Source of the DNA: Paraglaciecola mesophila
GTDB lineage: Bacteria; Pseudomonadota; Gammaproteobacteria; Enterobacterales; Alteromonadaceae
Length of the DNA stretch: 64,000 bases
Direction of reading: 5' to 3'
Assembly (NCBI RefSeq): GCF_009906955.1
Contig: NZ_CP047656.1
Span: forward strand, 3,905,001-3,969,000
The notes beneath the pieces are model-generated. The model saw only the letters and a program-made list of their open reading frames with translations. It had not been told where the DNA came from and did not search any database. Positions 55,462-64,000 of the stretch are shown here, piece by piece (position 1 is the first letter of the stretch; each line of letters begins with the position of its first letter). Both the position numbers and the translations under genes were made by a program.

Positions 55462-56228
55462 TACGTTCGACCTGCATCAATAACAAATTGTTGGCCAGTC
55501 ACCATTGCACTGTCTTCTGCGGCTAGAAATAGCGCCATGTTCGCCACATGAATTGGCTCAAGACTGCCACGTAAGGCCACAGATTTTTGCCACTCTTTAT
55601 CTGCTTCAGGGGTCAACCAAAGGGCGAGTTGGCGGTCCGTTGCGACCCAGCCAGGCAAAATCGTGTTCACCCGAATACCATATTCGCCGTATTGGTTGGC
55701 GAGGGATTTACTCAAGCCGTTTAAAGCAGACTTGGCGGCCACATAGCCTGGCATTTGTTTTGGCCCGATTAATACATTAATAGAGCTCATGTTAATGATA
55801 TTGCCGTTGCGCTTATCGCGCATTAAGCGAATTGCGCTCTGGCAGGCAAAAAAGGTAGAGTCGAGATTAACGGCCATGCAATCACGCCAACCTTGTTGAT
55901 CGATATCAAGTGGAGAGTGACGTGTGTCATTTGCGACATTGTTAATCAGTACGTCTAAGCGTCCGTGGCTTTGCCCGATAGAGCTGATAAAAGATTGCAG
56001 CTCCTCTATGTGGGTGGTGTCTAGGGCTTTAAAAACAGGGGCCTTACCTAATTCATCATGCAGTTTGCTGCACAGTGCATGAGCCGCCTCTTCCTGTACG
56101 TCAACAAACAATACTTCAGCATGTTGACGCATAAACGCTTCTACCATCACCGCACCGATACCAGTTGCACCGCCGGTGATTAGAATGACTTTGCCTTTGA
56201 GGCTAGGGTAAGTTGCGTAATTGGGCAT
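55461..56228 (-). CDS. SDR-family aldose 1-dehydrogenase
   Basis: This 255-residue short-chain dehydrogenase has the cofactor motif TGGATGIGA, the NNVAND segment (normally NNAG) and the YVAAK catalytic pair after MSSINVL. The opening YPSLKGKVILITGG and the NVANDTRH stretch resemble Caulobacter xylose dehydrogenase XylB and related aldose dehydrogenases. Oxidation of galactose to galactonolactone is inferred from dgoK and the lactonase downstream. I start at ATG 56228 because similarity begins there; a TTG at 56282 would add 18 unsupported residues. It is the first gene of the operon. Confidence 0.88.
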   Translation of the reverse strand: MPNYATYPSLKGKVILITGGATGIGAVMVEAFMRQHAEVLFVDVQEEAAHALCSKLHDELGKAPVFKALDTTHIEELQSFISSIGQSHGRLDVLINNVANDTRHSPLDIDQQGWRDCMAVNLDSTFFACQSAIRLMRDKRNGNIINMSSINVLIGPKQMPGYVAAKSALNGLSKSLANQYGEYGIRVNTILPGWVATDRQLALWLTPEADKEWQKSVALRGSLEPIHVANMALFLAAEDSAMVTGQQFVIDAGRT

Positions 56229-56696
56229 AACTAACTCATTGATATTGATTGGACTGTCATTATAAGCAAACTCGTGATTCAATCACTAATGCGACACAGC
56301 TTCTCATGTACATATATATTATAATATTATTTATTTTCAAATTTAACTCATTTTATTTACATATTTAACCACTTTTCCTCAGCGCACAATTCACAAGATG
56401 ATTAAAAATCCTCCGTTTTTCCTGCCTTAGGGCCCAGTGAGTGACATTTATTTGCCTCATGTGATGCCAAAATGCGCCACATTTTAGAATTCTCTCCACA
56501 TATCAGCCACTTCAGTCTATGCCTTGATTTCTCTGGCTTAGGGCAATCTGAAATTGCCTGTTTTATCCCTTGACATGATAGACAAGAGATACCTAAACTG
56601 TGCATTGTGGGTAAAAGTGGCAAAAAGTGGATCAAAACGGTTAATTTTTGCCAAGAATGATAAATATTGAGTAACAAATAACAAAAGGCTTGGGCA
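56229..56696. other. divergent control region between galactose/glycerol operon and mra cluster
   Basis: The region is AT-rich and without a gene. It holds the palindrome ATATTATAATAT at 56316-56327 near the operon start, which could be an operator but could also be chance in AT-rich DNA. The GTGG repeats of the mra promoter are at 56607-56630. A minus-strand frame across 56402-56755 is an overlap artefact. Confidence 0.5.
56607..56630 (+). promoter_or_regulatory. MraZ operator: three GTGG repeats at 10-bp period
   Basis: GTGG occurs at 56607, 56617 and 56627, each once per helical turn and followed by A-rich spacers, 67 bp before the mraZ start. MraZ is known to bind TGGG-type direct repeats with this spacing upstream of its own operon. 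Confidence 0.8.
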
Positions 56697-57155
56697 ATGT
56701 TCCGCGGTGCGAATGCAATTAATCTAGATATAAAAGGACGTGTAACGATACCCACGAAGTATCGTCAGTCTTTGCTGGATGATTGTCAGGGCCAACTGGT
56801 GTGTACTATTGATACCCAGCAACCTTGTTTGTTGCTTTACCCACTGGCTGAATGGGAAGAAATCGAGCTTAAACTGTCTCGCTTATCGAGTATGAACCCT
56901 CACGAACGCAGATTACAGCGTTTGTTGCTCGGTTATGCGACGGAAGGCGAGATGGATAAAAGCGGTCGTTTCTTACTGACTGCGCCATTGCGTGAGCATG
57001 CTCATTTAGATAAACAAATTATGTTGGTTGGCCAGTTGAACAAATTCGAAATTTGGGATCACAGTGTCTGGCAACAACAAATACAACAAGATGTTGCGAC
57101 TGAGCAAGAAGCAGCCTTTGAATTAACTGAGCGCTTGCAGGACTTCTCACTCTAA
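56697..57155 (+). CDS. mraZ: MraZ transcriptional regulator of the division/cell-wall cluster
   Basis: This 152-residue protein has two AbrB-like SpoVT repeats: [20 protein letters not shown] at the N-terminus and [19 protein letters not shown] in the second half, each with the DxxGR loop. It binds direct repeats upstream of its own gene and tunes the dcw cluster. Length and start are standard. The stop overlaps the rsmH start by one base. Repeats fitting its operator lie 67 bp upstream. Confidence 0.97.
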   Translation: MFRGANAINLDIKGRVTIPTKYRQSLLDDCQGQLVCTIDTQQPCLLLYPLAEWEEIELKLSRLSSMNPHERRLQRLLLGYATEGEMDKSGRFLLTAPLREHAHLDKQIMLVGQLNKFEIWDHSVWQQQIQQDVATEQEAAFELTERLQDFSL

Positions 57156-58090
57156 TGACTACGCAAACATCACACTTATCTGTACTTCTGCAAGAATCTC
57201 TTGAGGGCTTAAGTATCAAGCCTGATGGGGTCTACTTAGATGCTACATTCGGCAGAGGCGGCCATAGCAAGCAAATATTGACGCAATTGTCAGACAAAGG
57301 GCGTTTAATTGCACTTGATCGCGACCCATCTGCTATTGAAGCGGCGAAAGTGCTTGCTGACGACCCACGTTTTAGTATTCATCACTGTAACTTTTCTGAG
57401 ATGGAAGACGTTCTCACCTCCCTTGAATTGCATGGAAGAGTCGATGGCATTCTGATGGACTTAGGCGTCTCATCACCTCAGCTAGATGAACCAGAGCGCG
57501 GCTTTAGCTTCATGCGCGAAGGGCCGTTGGATATGCGTATGAACCCGACGAAAGGACAAAGCGCGGCTCAGTGGTTAGCCCATGCAGAAGAACAAGATAT
57601 TGCGCAGGTCATCAAAGAGTTCGGCGAAGAGAAATTTGGCAAGCGGATCGCCCATGGCATCGTAAATGCTCGCCAACAAGTGCCTATTACCACAACGGCT
57701 CAGCTGGCTGAAATCATCGATATTGCTGTGCCGGTTAAAGACAAATTTAAGCACCCAGCCACCCGCAGTTTCCAAGGGATCCGCATTTATATCAACAGTG
57801 AGTTAGATGAGATCCGCACAGGATTAAAATCCGCGCTGAATAGTTTGAATTCAGGTGGCCGTTTGTCTGTGATTAGCTTTCATTCGCTGGAAGACAGATT
57901 AGTTAAGCGCTTTATTCGTGAACAAAGTCGTGGTTTGCAAGTGCCTCATGGCTTACCCATCATGCAGTCAGAAATTGATTCTCATAAAGCCTTAAAAGCG
58001 ATCGGCAAAGCAATTAAGCCATCTCCTGAAGAACTCTCGCGCAACGTACGTGCCCGTAGCTCTGTACTTAGGGTGGCCGAAAAACTATGA
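57155..58090 (+). CDS. rsmH: 16S rRNA (cytosine1402-N4)-methyltransferase
   Basis: This 311-residue protein matches RsmH throughout: [13 protein letters not shown], the SAM site [46 protein letters not shown] and the C-terminal [14 protein letters not shown]. It methylates N4 of C1402 in the decoding centre of 16S rRNA. It is the second gene of the mra/mur cluster, starts on the last base of mraZ, and its stop overlaps the ftsL start by 4 bp. Confidence 0.98.
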   Translation: MTTQTSHLSVLLQESLEGLSIKPDGVYLDATFGRGGHSKQILTQLSDKGRLIALDRDPSAIEAAKVLADDPRFSIHHCNFSEMEDVLTSLELHGRVDGILMDLGVSSPQLDEPERGFSFMREGPLDMRMNPTKGQSAAQWLAHAEEQDIAQVIKEFGEEKFGKRIAHGIVNARQQVPITTTAQLAEIIDIAVPVKDKFKHPATRSFQGIRIYINSELDEIRTGLKSALNSLNSGGRLSVISFHSLEDRLVKRFIREQSRGLQVPHGLPIMQSEIDSHKALKAIGKAIKPSPEELSRNVRARSSVLRVAEKL

Positions 58091-58407
58091 GTACCCAAGA
58101 GACTAACTTCAAACTTGTCGGTTTTTTACTTGCCGACCTAGCCCGCCATCCCGTGCGGGTTTTGTTGTTTTTGTCACTGTTGGTTAGTGCAGGGGCGGTG
58201 ATCCTAAGCGCGCACCATAATCGTCAAGCATCTATCGCCCTGGAGCGCTTAATGCAAAAGAAAGATTTGCTTGATGTGGAGTGGCGCAATCTGATCTTAG
58301 AGCAAAGCGCGTTAACCGAGCACAATCGAATTGAAAACCTTGTATCTAAGCAATTAGATATGCGTCGCCCCCAAGCTGAAGAAGAAGTGGTGGTGAGAAT
58401 AAAATGA
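58087..58407 (+). CDS. ftsL: cell division protein FtsL
   Basis: This 106-residue bitopic protein has a cytoplasmic N-terminus, one transmembrane helix (about 21-41: [19 protein letters not shown]) and a periplasmic coiled coil with the conserved [18 protein letters not shown]. It forms the FtsQLB complex that activates septal synthesis by FtsW and FtsI. It sits between rsmH and ftsI with 4-bp overlaps on both sides. Confidence 0.96.
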   Translation: MSTQETNFKLVGFLLADLARHPVRVLLFLSLLVSAGAVILSAHHNRQASIALERLMQKKDLLDVEWRNLILEQSALTEHNRIENLVSKQLDMRRPQAEEEVVVRIK

Positions 58408-60161
58408 GCCGAGTCAGCAACAAAAAACGCAACCAACAAGCGAAACAAAATGTCGCGCCTACTGCTTTGCATTGGCGTTACTTGCTTGTGATCTGCGTCA
58501 TTATGTTGGTGTTTGTTGGGCTATCAGCGCGGGCGGTTTATATTCAGGTAATCGACCCTGACTTGCTGATACAGCAAGGGGATAACCGCACATTACGCAC
58601 GCAAAATATGCCAGTTCATCGCGGGCTTATTACCGACAGAAATGGCCAAAATCTTGCGGTCAGTGTTCCCGTTCGTGCTATCTGGGCAGACCCTAAAACC
58701 ATAGTGGAAAATGGCTCATTGAATGACAAACGTCGCTGGCAAGCGCTAGCTGATGTGTTAGGCCAAGACTACGACAAATTGGTTTCTCGGGTTAAAAACC
58801 CCAAAAAACGTTTTGTATATATTCAGCGTCAGGTTTCACCTGCGATGGCTGATTATGTGGATCAGTTGTCTATTAACGGTGTATATCTGCGTGACGAGTC
58901 TCGTCGGTATTACCCTACAGGGGAGGTATCAGCGCAACTGATAGGGTTTACCAATGTTGACGACCAAGGCATTGAGGGAATCGAGAAACTCTACAACCAG
59001 TGGCTGAAAGGCTCACCTGGCAGTCGTAAAATCCGCCGCGATGCCAAGGGACGCCAGGTCGAAATTCTAGAGCAAGAGGCAGGTGAAGAACCGCGCGATA
59101 TTCAACTTACTATCGATCAGCGCATTCAGGCATTTGCTTATAAAGAACTGAAAAAAGCGGTGCAATATTACAAAGCCACATCTGCTTCTGCCGTGGTTGT
59201 CGATGTGCAAACGGGTGAGATATTGGCCATGGTCAACAACCCGTCTTATAACCCTAACAATCGTAGTGGTGTCTCAGGGCATAGAATTCGTAATCGCGCG
59301 ATTACTGATGCTTTTGAACCCGGTTCTTCTATTAAGCCTATCGCAGTATTAAGTGCCTTAGAGTTTGGTTCAGTTGAAATGGACAGCGTTATCGATACTT
59401 CCCCAGGTTGGATGCGGGTCGGTGGGAGTATGGTGCGAGACTCGCGTAATTATGGAGAGTTAGATTTAACCGGCATTATTCGCAAATCTAGCAATATGGG
59501 CACATCAAAACTGGCCTTATCAGTTCCCAAGCAATTTCTCATCGATCAGTATTACAACATGGGATTAATGAGTGACACAGGCTCGAATCTTATTGGTGAG
59601 AGTAGTGGTATTTTTCACGATCGCAGCCGTTGGTCAGAGTTTGAACTCTCAACATTATCATTTGGATATGGTCTATCTGTTACCACAGCGCAGCTGGCTC
59701 GAATGTACAGTACACTTGGCAGTGGCGGGATTAAGCGCCCATTGAGTATTATTAAAAGCGAACAGAAAGCGCCAGAAGAGCGTGTATTGAGTGAAGATAT
59801 CGCTCATGAAGTGCTGACCATGATGGAAAGTGTGGTCAATGAAGGTGGCTCAGGCACTAAAGCCCGTGTTCCCGGCTATCGAGTCGCGGGTAAAACAGGT
59901 ACCAGCCGTAAAGCTGTGGCGGGTGGCTACGGCGAAGAGTACGTGAGTATTTTTGCCGGCGTGGCACCGGTTTCAGACCCGCAGCTAGCCGTGGTAGTGC
60001 TTATCAATGAGCCTAGAGGCGATTTATATTACGCTGGGGATACAGCTGCTCCTGTGTTTTCAAAAATCATGTCCAATAGTTTGCAAATGTTAAACGTTCC
60101 CCCTGACGACAAAACCGTGTCTTCTCTGGCTGCAATTAGGGGAGATTCAAATGCAGGTTAA
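58404..60161 (+). CDS. ftsI: peptidoglycan transpeptidase FtsI (PBP3)
   Basis: This 585-residue class B penicillin-binding protein has a transmembrane anchor (about 23-43), a dimerisation/pedestal domain with HRGLITDRNGQNLAVS, and a transpeptidase domain. The active Ser308 lies in EPGSSIKPI, with the SSN motif (KSSNMGTSK) and KTGTSRK. It cross-links septal peptidoglycan at division. It overlaps murE by 11 bp. Confidence 0.98.
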   Translation: MSRVSNKKRNQQAKQNVAPTALHWRYLLVICVIMLVFVGLSARAVYIQVIDPDLLIQQGDNRTLRTQNMPVHRGLITDRNGQNLAVSVPVRAIWADPKTIVENGSLNDKRRWQALADVLGQDYDKLVSRVKNPKKRFVYIQRQVSPAMADYVDQLSINGVYLRDESRRYYPTGEVSAQLIGFTNVDDQGIEGIEKLYNQWLKGSPGSRKIRRDAKGRQVEILEQEAGEEPRDIQLTIDQRIQAFAYKELKKAVQYYKATSASAVVVDVQTGEILAMVNNPSYNPNNRSGVSGHRIRNRAITDAFEPGSSIKPIAVLSALEFGSVEMDSVIDTSPGWMRVGGSMVRDSRNYGELDLTGIIRKSSNMGTSKLALSVPKQFLIDQYYNMGLMSDTGSNLIGESSGIFHDRSRWSEFELSTLSFGYGLSVTTAQLARMYSTLGSGGIKRPLSIIKSEQKAPEERVLSEDIAHEVLTMMESVVNEGGSGTKARVPGYRVAGKTGTSRKAVAGGYGEEYVSIFAGVAPVSDPQLAVVVLINEPRGDLYYAGDTAAPVFSKIMSNSLQMLNVPPDDKTVSSLAAIRGDSNAG

Positions 60162-61698
60162 GCAAAACGTTCAACTTAATACGACGCAAAGCATTCAGCC
60201 TTTGTTAGCTAAGTTTGGCATTGAAACCGCTGATATCATGGTTGAATCTTTGGTGCTTGATAGTCGTGAAGTCGCTATTCATAGTGCGTTTGTCGCGCTT
60301 AAAGGGCATGTACGAGACGGACGCGATTTTATACCGCAAGCGGTTAGCCTTGGTGCGAAAGTCATCATTGCCGAGTGCGACACTCAACAAGAGCACGGGC
60401 AAACGAGTATGCGCGAGCAATCGTTGATTATTAGCTTTTTCAACTTATCAGCTCAGTTGTCAGCACTCGCTGCCGCGTTTTACAAATATCCTGCAACCGA
60501 AATGCTAATTATCGGTGTCACGGGCACCAATGGCAAAACTTCGACCGTACAATTGACTAGTCAATTGGCCGCTTTACTCGATAAACGTTCAGCTTCAATC
60601 GGTACTTTAGGTTCAGGCGTGATAAGTCGCGCAGGAGAATGTGCATCTTTCGGTGAAACCATCAATACCACACCTGATGCTATTACTATGCATAAGCTGA
60701 TGGCGCAATTTGCACAAGATAATGTCAAGCAAGTTGCCTTAGAAGTGTCATCACACGCCTTGGTACAAAAACGCGTTGCGGCCCTTAAAATGGACGTGGC
60801 TGTGTTTACAAATCTTACCCGCGACCATTTAGATTATCACGGAACGATGCAGGCTTACGCGCAAGCAAAGCGTGAGATTTTAGCTCAACCTGAGCTCAAA
60901 TTTGCGGTTTTAAACGGTAATGAAGTTGAAAGCAAGCAATGGCTAGCGCAGTTACCGCACTCTGTTACACCTGTGGTTTACGGGATGGATGATGAAAGTT
61001 TACTTTTGACTGATGCGCACCAAGTGTGCCTAGCTAAAGATGTTGAATACAGCAGTCAGGGGTGTCGTTTTTCCTTGGTGTCGTCATGGGGGGAATGCGA
61101 AATACAGTTAAGGTTATTTGGGCGTTTCAATATCTTCAATGCGTTAGCGGCAATAGCGTCACAGCTATGTTTAGGTAAAGGATTAACTGACATCGCTACT
61201 GTGGCCCGCCAACTCGTGCCTGTTGCTGGGCGGATGGAGCGCTTCAGTGATGAAACGTCCCCCACAGTGGTGGTGGATTACGCCCATACCCCTGATGCCC
61301 TTAAACAAGCATTGCTGGCGCTACGTCAGCACAGTGAAGGTCGCTTATTCGTTATTTTTGGTTGCGGTGGCGATCGCGACAAAGGCAAACGCTCCTTAAT
61401 GGGCGAGGCAGCTGAAACCTGTGCTGATGTGGTAATGATTACCAATGATAACAATCGTTCAGAAGACCCTAATGCTATTGTCAGCGATATTTTAGCGGGC
61501 TGTATTCACCCTGAAAAAATCCAGGTAGAGCTCGATCGTAAACGAGCTATCGCGATGGCTGTTGCTCAGGCCACCCCACAAGACATCATATTAGTGGCGG
61601 GTAAAGGTCACGAAGATTACCAAATTATTGGCAGCGAGACAGTTGCTTACAATGAACGCGAATACGTAAAACAAATGTTTGAGAGGAATATCACATGA
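60151..61698 (+). CDS. murE: UDP-MurNAc-L-Ala-D-Glu:meso-diaminopimelate ligase
   Basis: This 515-residue Mur ligase has the ATP loop GVTGTNGKTSTVQL, the substrate motif INTTPDA, EVSSHALVQKRV, and the meso-DAP-type C-terminal signature NRSEDPNAIVSDI (the DNPR-like box) followed by GKGHEDYQ. It adds the third residue of the peptidoglycan stem. It starts inside ftsI and overlaps murF by 4 bp. The sequence QVKQNVQLNTTQS before the family start may be a short extra N-terminus. Confidence 0.98.
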   Translation: MQVKQNVQLNTTQSIQPLLAKFGIETADIMVESLVLDSREVAIHSAFVALKGHVRDGRDFIPQAVSLGAKVIIAECDTQQEHGQTSMREQSLIISFFNLSAQLSALAAAFYKYPATEMLIIGVTGTNGKTSTVQLTSQLAALLDKRSASIGTLGSGVISRAGECASFGETINTTPDAITMHKLMAQFAQDNVKQVALEVSSHALVQKRVAALKMDVAVFTNLTRDHLDYHGTMQAYAQAKREILAQPELKFAVLNGNEVESKQWLAQLPHSVTPVVYGMDDESLLLTDAHQVCLAKDVEYSSQGCRFSLVSSWGECEIQLRLFGRFNIFNALAAIASQLCLGKGLTDIATVARQLVPVAGRMERFSDETSPTVVVDYAHTPDALKQALLALRQHSEGRLFVIFGCGGDRDKGKRSLMGEAAETCADVVMITNDNNRSEDPNAIVSDILAGCIHPEKIQVELDRKRAIAMAVAQATPQDIILVAGKGHEDYQIIGSETVAYNEREYVKQMFERNIT

Positions 61699-63110
61699 TC
61701 CCGGTGTCATTGACGTGGATAGCACAGCAAGTGCAGGGCGAGCTAATTCGCAGTGAAAATAGCATAGCTGCTAACGCCATCATTCAAGGCGTGAGTACTG
61801 ACACACGTCAAATCAACCCGGACGATTTATTTATTGCTTTGAGTGGCCCCAATTTTGATGGGCATAAGTTCATTGATAAAGCGCAGCAAGGTGGCGCTGT
61901 GGCGGCAATAGTAAGTCGAAAGGTTGACACGGAGCTTGCACAGATATTGGTTAGTGATACCAAAGAGGCGCTAGGCCGTTTAGGCCAAGCCATTAAGCGT
62001 GAGGTGGCACCTAAAACAGTAGCAATCACTGGTAGCAGTGGCAAAACCACAGTCAAAGAAATGGTAGCGGCCATTTTGTCGCGCCGAGGAAAAGTATTGG
62101 CCACCAAGGGCAACTTTAACAATGATATTGGCGTGCCTCTTACCTTGCTGCGTTTAGAAGCTGATCACGAGTTTGCTGTCGTGGAGCTTGGCGCAAATCA
62201 TCTTGGCGAAATAGCCTATACAACCGAGTTAGTAAAACCTGATGTGGCTACGATTGTGAACGCTGCCGCTGCACACCTAGAAGGTTTTGGTAGCCTGTTA
62301 GGCGTAGCTCGCGCCAAAAGTGAGATATTCAAAGGCCTAGGCAAAGATGGCTTAGCCATTTTTAATGCCGACAGTCAATTTTATGCGTTTTGGCATGGCA
62401 AGTATGAGCACCTACGCAATCAAGCGTTTTCCACTAAAGATGAAGTAGATTATTACGCCCAAGATGTGGTTTTGGGGTTAAACGGTTGTGCCGATTTTTT
62501 GATGGTTACACCGCTGGGGAAAGTGTCTATTTCATTACCCCTACCTGGTATTCACAATGTTAGTAATGCCCTTGTATCTGCTGCCTTAGCTATCGAAGTA
62601 GGTGCTAACTTACAAGACGTGCAAGATGGGCTTCAATATATGGCGCAAGTCAGCGGCCGCTTGCAGGTTAAGCAGCTAAGTGGGCAGGTTAAAGTACTTG
62701 ATGATACCTATAACGCCAATGTGGCGTCAGTCAATGCTGCTATCGATTTACTGGGCAGTTTCGCTGGTCGAAAAGTTTTAGTGCTGGGTGATATGGCAGA
62801 GCTGGGGGAGCGAGCGCGCTTTTATCATCAACAAGTGGGTGAATACGCCAAAGAAAAGGGCGTCGACGATTTATACACTTTGGGTGTGCTCAGTCAAAGT
62901 GCCAGCGATGTATATCAAAAAAGCGGATACCATTTTAGTGATAAAGACAAACTAGTCGCGGCGCTAGCCGAGAATTTAGCAACGGAGAAACGTGATATCA
63001 GTATTTTAGTGAAGGGCTCCCGTAGTGCCCGTATGGAGTTGGTTGTTGAAGCTTTGGAGGCATCCCCCGTGGGAAAGTTTGAACGCTTTAGGGAGCTAAT
63101 TGCATGCTAA
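61695..63110 (+). CDS. murF: UDP-MurNAc-tripeptide:D-Ala-D-Ala ligase
   Basis: This 471-residue Mur ligase has the N-terminal UDP-binding segment ([20 protein letters not shown]), ATP loop [29 protein letters not shown], and [18 protein letters not shown] in the C-terminal domain. It adds D-Ala-D-Ala to complete the pentapeptide precursor. It is coupled to murE by an ATGA overlap and to mraY by a 7-bp overlap. Confidence 0.98.
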   Translation: MIPVSLTWIAQQVQGELIRSENSIAANAIIQGVSTDTRQINPDDLFIALSGPNFDGHKFIDKAQQGGAVAAIVSRKVDTELAQILVSDTKEALGRLGQAIKREVAPKTVAITGSSGKTTVKEMVAAILSRRGKVLATKGNFNNDIGVPLTLLRLEADHEFAVVELGANHLGEIAYTTELVKPDVATIVNAAAAHLEGFGSLLGVARAKSEIFKGLGKDGLAIFNADSQFYAFWHGKYEHLRNQAFSTKDEVDYYAQDVVLGLNGCADFLMVTPLGKVSISLPLPGIHNVSNALVSAALAIEVGANLQDVQDGLQYMAQVSGRLQVKQLSGQVKVLDDTYNANVASVNAAIDLLGSFAGRKVLVLGDMAELGERARFYHQQVGEYAKEKGVDDLYTLGVLSQSASDVYQKSGYHFSDKDKLVAALAENLATEKRDISILVKGSRSARMELVVEALEASPVGKFERFRELIAC

Positions 63111-64000
63111 TGCTATTGGCCGATTGGCTACAACAGTTCGAGCCTAGTTTTCGAGTATTCTCGTATCTGACCTTGCGTGCCATTTTAAGCACGTTAACCG
63201 CGCTATTGATTGCGGTGCTGATTGGTCCGCGCATGATCCGCTGGCTGCAGACCATGCAGATTGGCCAAACCGTGCGTGATGATGGCCCGCAATCTCATCT
63301 TGCGAAGTCAGGTACACCAACCATGGGTGGCTTACTTATTTTGGCGGCCATTGTAGTCAGTGTGTTGCTATGGGCAGATTTAACCAACCGTTACGTTTGG
63401 GTCACATTAAGCGTGGTTGTGGGGTATGGCATTATTGGTTTTATTGATGACTATCGTAAGGTCGTACGCAAAGATCCCAAAGGATTGATTGCTCGCTGGA
63501 AATACTTTTGGCAATCAGTGATTGCCATTGCTGTCGCTTTATATTTATACGCGAGCCAACAAGACCCTGCTGAAACGGCCCTATTGGTGCCATTTTTCAA
63601 AGATGTCATGCCTCAAATGGGGCTGCTATTTATACTCATGACGTACTTCGTCATTGTCGGTACCAGCAATGCGGTAAACCTTACCGATGGTTTAGATGGC
63701 TTAGCGATTGTACCAACGGTCTTGGTGGCAGGTGCGTTTGCCATTTTTGCCTATACCACAGGCAACATTAACTTTTCGGCTTACCTGAATATTCCCTATT
63801 TACCCTTAACCAGTGAGTTGGTGATTGTATGTACTGCCATTGTGGGGGCGGGCTTAGGCTTCTTGTGGTTCAACACATACCCAGCAATGGTGTTTATGGG
63901 TGACGTAGGGTCATTGGCATTAGGTGGAACGCTGGGTGTTATTGCCGTGTTAGTTCGTCAAGAAATTGTATTGGTGATCATGGGCGGTGTGTTCGTGATG
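63104..64000 (+). CDS. mraY: phospho-MurNAc-pentapeptide transferase (5' part, cut by window end)
   Basis: The frame is open for 299 codons to the window end. It encodes a multi-pass membrane protein with the MraY signatures [20 protein letters not shown]-like (here [20 protein letters not shown]), [23 protein letters not shown] and [20 protein letters not shown], including the catalytic aspartates. It makes lipid I from UDP-MurNAc-pentapeptide and undecaprenyl phosphate. GGGAG at 63091-63095 favours ATG 63104 over 63110. The C-terminal part, and presumably murD next, lie beyond the window. Confidence 0.97.
   Translation, partial: MLMLLADWLQQFEPSFRVFSYLTLRAILSTLTALLIAVLIGPRMIRWLQTMQIGQTVRDDGPQSHLAKSGTPTMGGLLILAAIVVSVLLWADLTNRYVWVTLSVVVGYGIIGFIDDYRKVVRKDPKGLIARWKYFWQSVIAIAVALYLYASQQDPAETALLVPFFKDVMPQMGLLFILMTYFVIVGTSNAVNLTDGLDGLAIVPTVLVAGAFAIFAYTTGNINFSAYLNIPYLPLTSELVIVCTAIVGAGLGFLWFNTYPAMVFMGDVGSLALGGTLGVIAVLVRQEIVLVIMGGVFVM

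Noticed and set aside
56316-56327. ATATTATAATAT palindrome as operator of the galactose/glycerol operon
   Set aside because: It consists only of A and T within very AT-rich DNA, so chance is a sufficient explanation. It is noted only within the interval entry.

Overview
The window reads as chromosome of a marine, alga-associated gammaproteobacterium of the Alteromonadales, most like Glaciecola/Paraglaciecola. This is inferred from the complete mra/mur division cluster order, a DUF748 protein, a TonB receptor with alginate-lyase genes, a galactose-oxidation operon, and many two-component and cyclic-di-GMP genes. No insertion sequence, prophage, integrase or CRISPR array is visible.

Layout. 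1-1451: the start of an RDD membrane protein on the minus strand, a tRNA-Leu(CAA) with promoter and terminator, two tandem copies of a unit ending in a copy of the tRNA 3' end plus its own terminator, then three copies of an 84-bp hairpin repeat. 1452-6965: a large Rhs/YD-repeat protein with a glycine-zipper tail, followed by a small two-helix membrane protein. 7187-12647: a WYL regulator divergent from a VOC protein across a perfect palindrome, a DUF2780 exported protein and a DUF748 envelope protein. 12849-20075 (minus): an alginate locus with a TonB receptor, a beta-helix lipoprotein related to PL6 but lacking its catalytic residues, and a canonical PL7 lyase. Their upstream regions share a TTGG-N5-CCAA operator-like motif. 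20748-23963: a periplasmic-propeller diguanylate cyclase divergent from the PL7 gene.

23985-26878: a MocR regulator divergent from a CcoG/FixG-type ferredoxin. 27041-32269: kinase, receiver, PAS kinase and receiver-GGDEF-EAL in a row. 32522-34678: an exported subtilase ending in ten perfect WEEAFM hexapeptides. 34871-44266: an overlapping three-gene operon of a propeller hybrid kinase (paralogue of 20748), a receiver-GGDEF-EAL protein, and a sigma-54 activator whose GGDEF domain has lost its active site but kept an I-site. This looks like a pathway from signal to cyclic-di-GMP to sigma-54 transcription. 44611-48020: a protein built from sialate-O-acetylesterase flanking domains without the esterase, TonB, an ECF sigma factor and a probable anti-sigma factor. 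48188-50074: a tandem ABM-domain protein and a DUF2167 protein.

50174-56228 (minus): six tightly packed genes for aldose dehydrogenase, 2-dehydro-3-deoxygalactonokinase, SMP-30 lactonase, FadR-type regulator, glycerol kinase and aldose epimerase. Galactose oxidation and glycerol phosphorylation in one operon suggest use of galactosyl-glycerol compounds such as floridoside or galactolipid head groups. 56697-64000: mraZ-rsmH-ftsL-ftsI-murE-murF-mraY, cut by the window end, preceded by 10-bp-spaced GTGG repeats typical of MraZ autoregulation.
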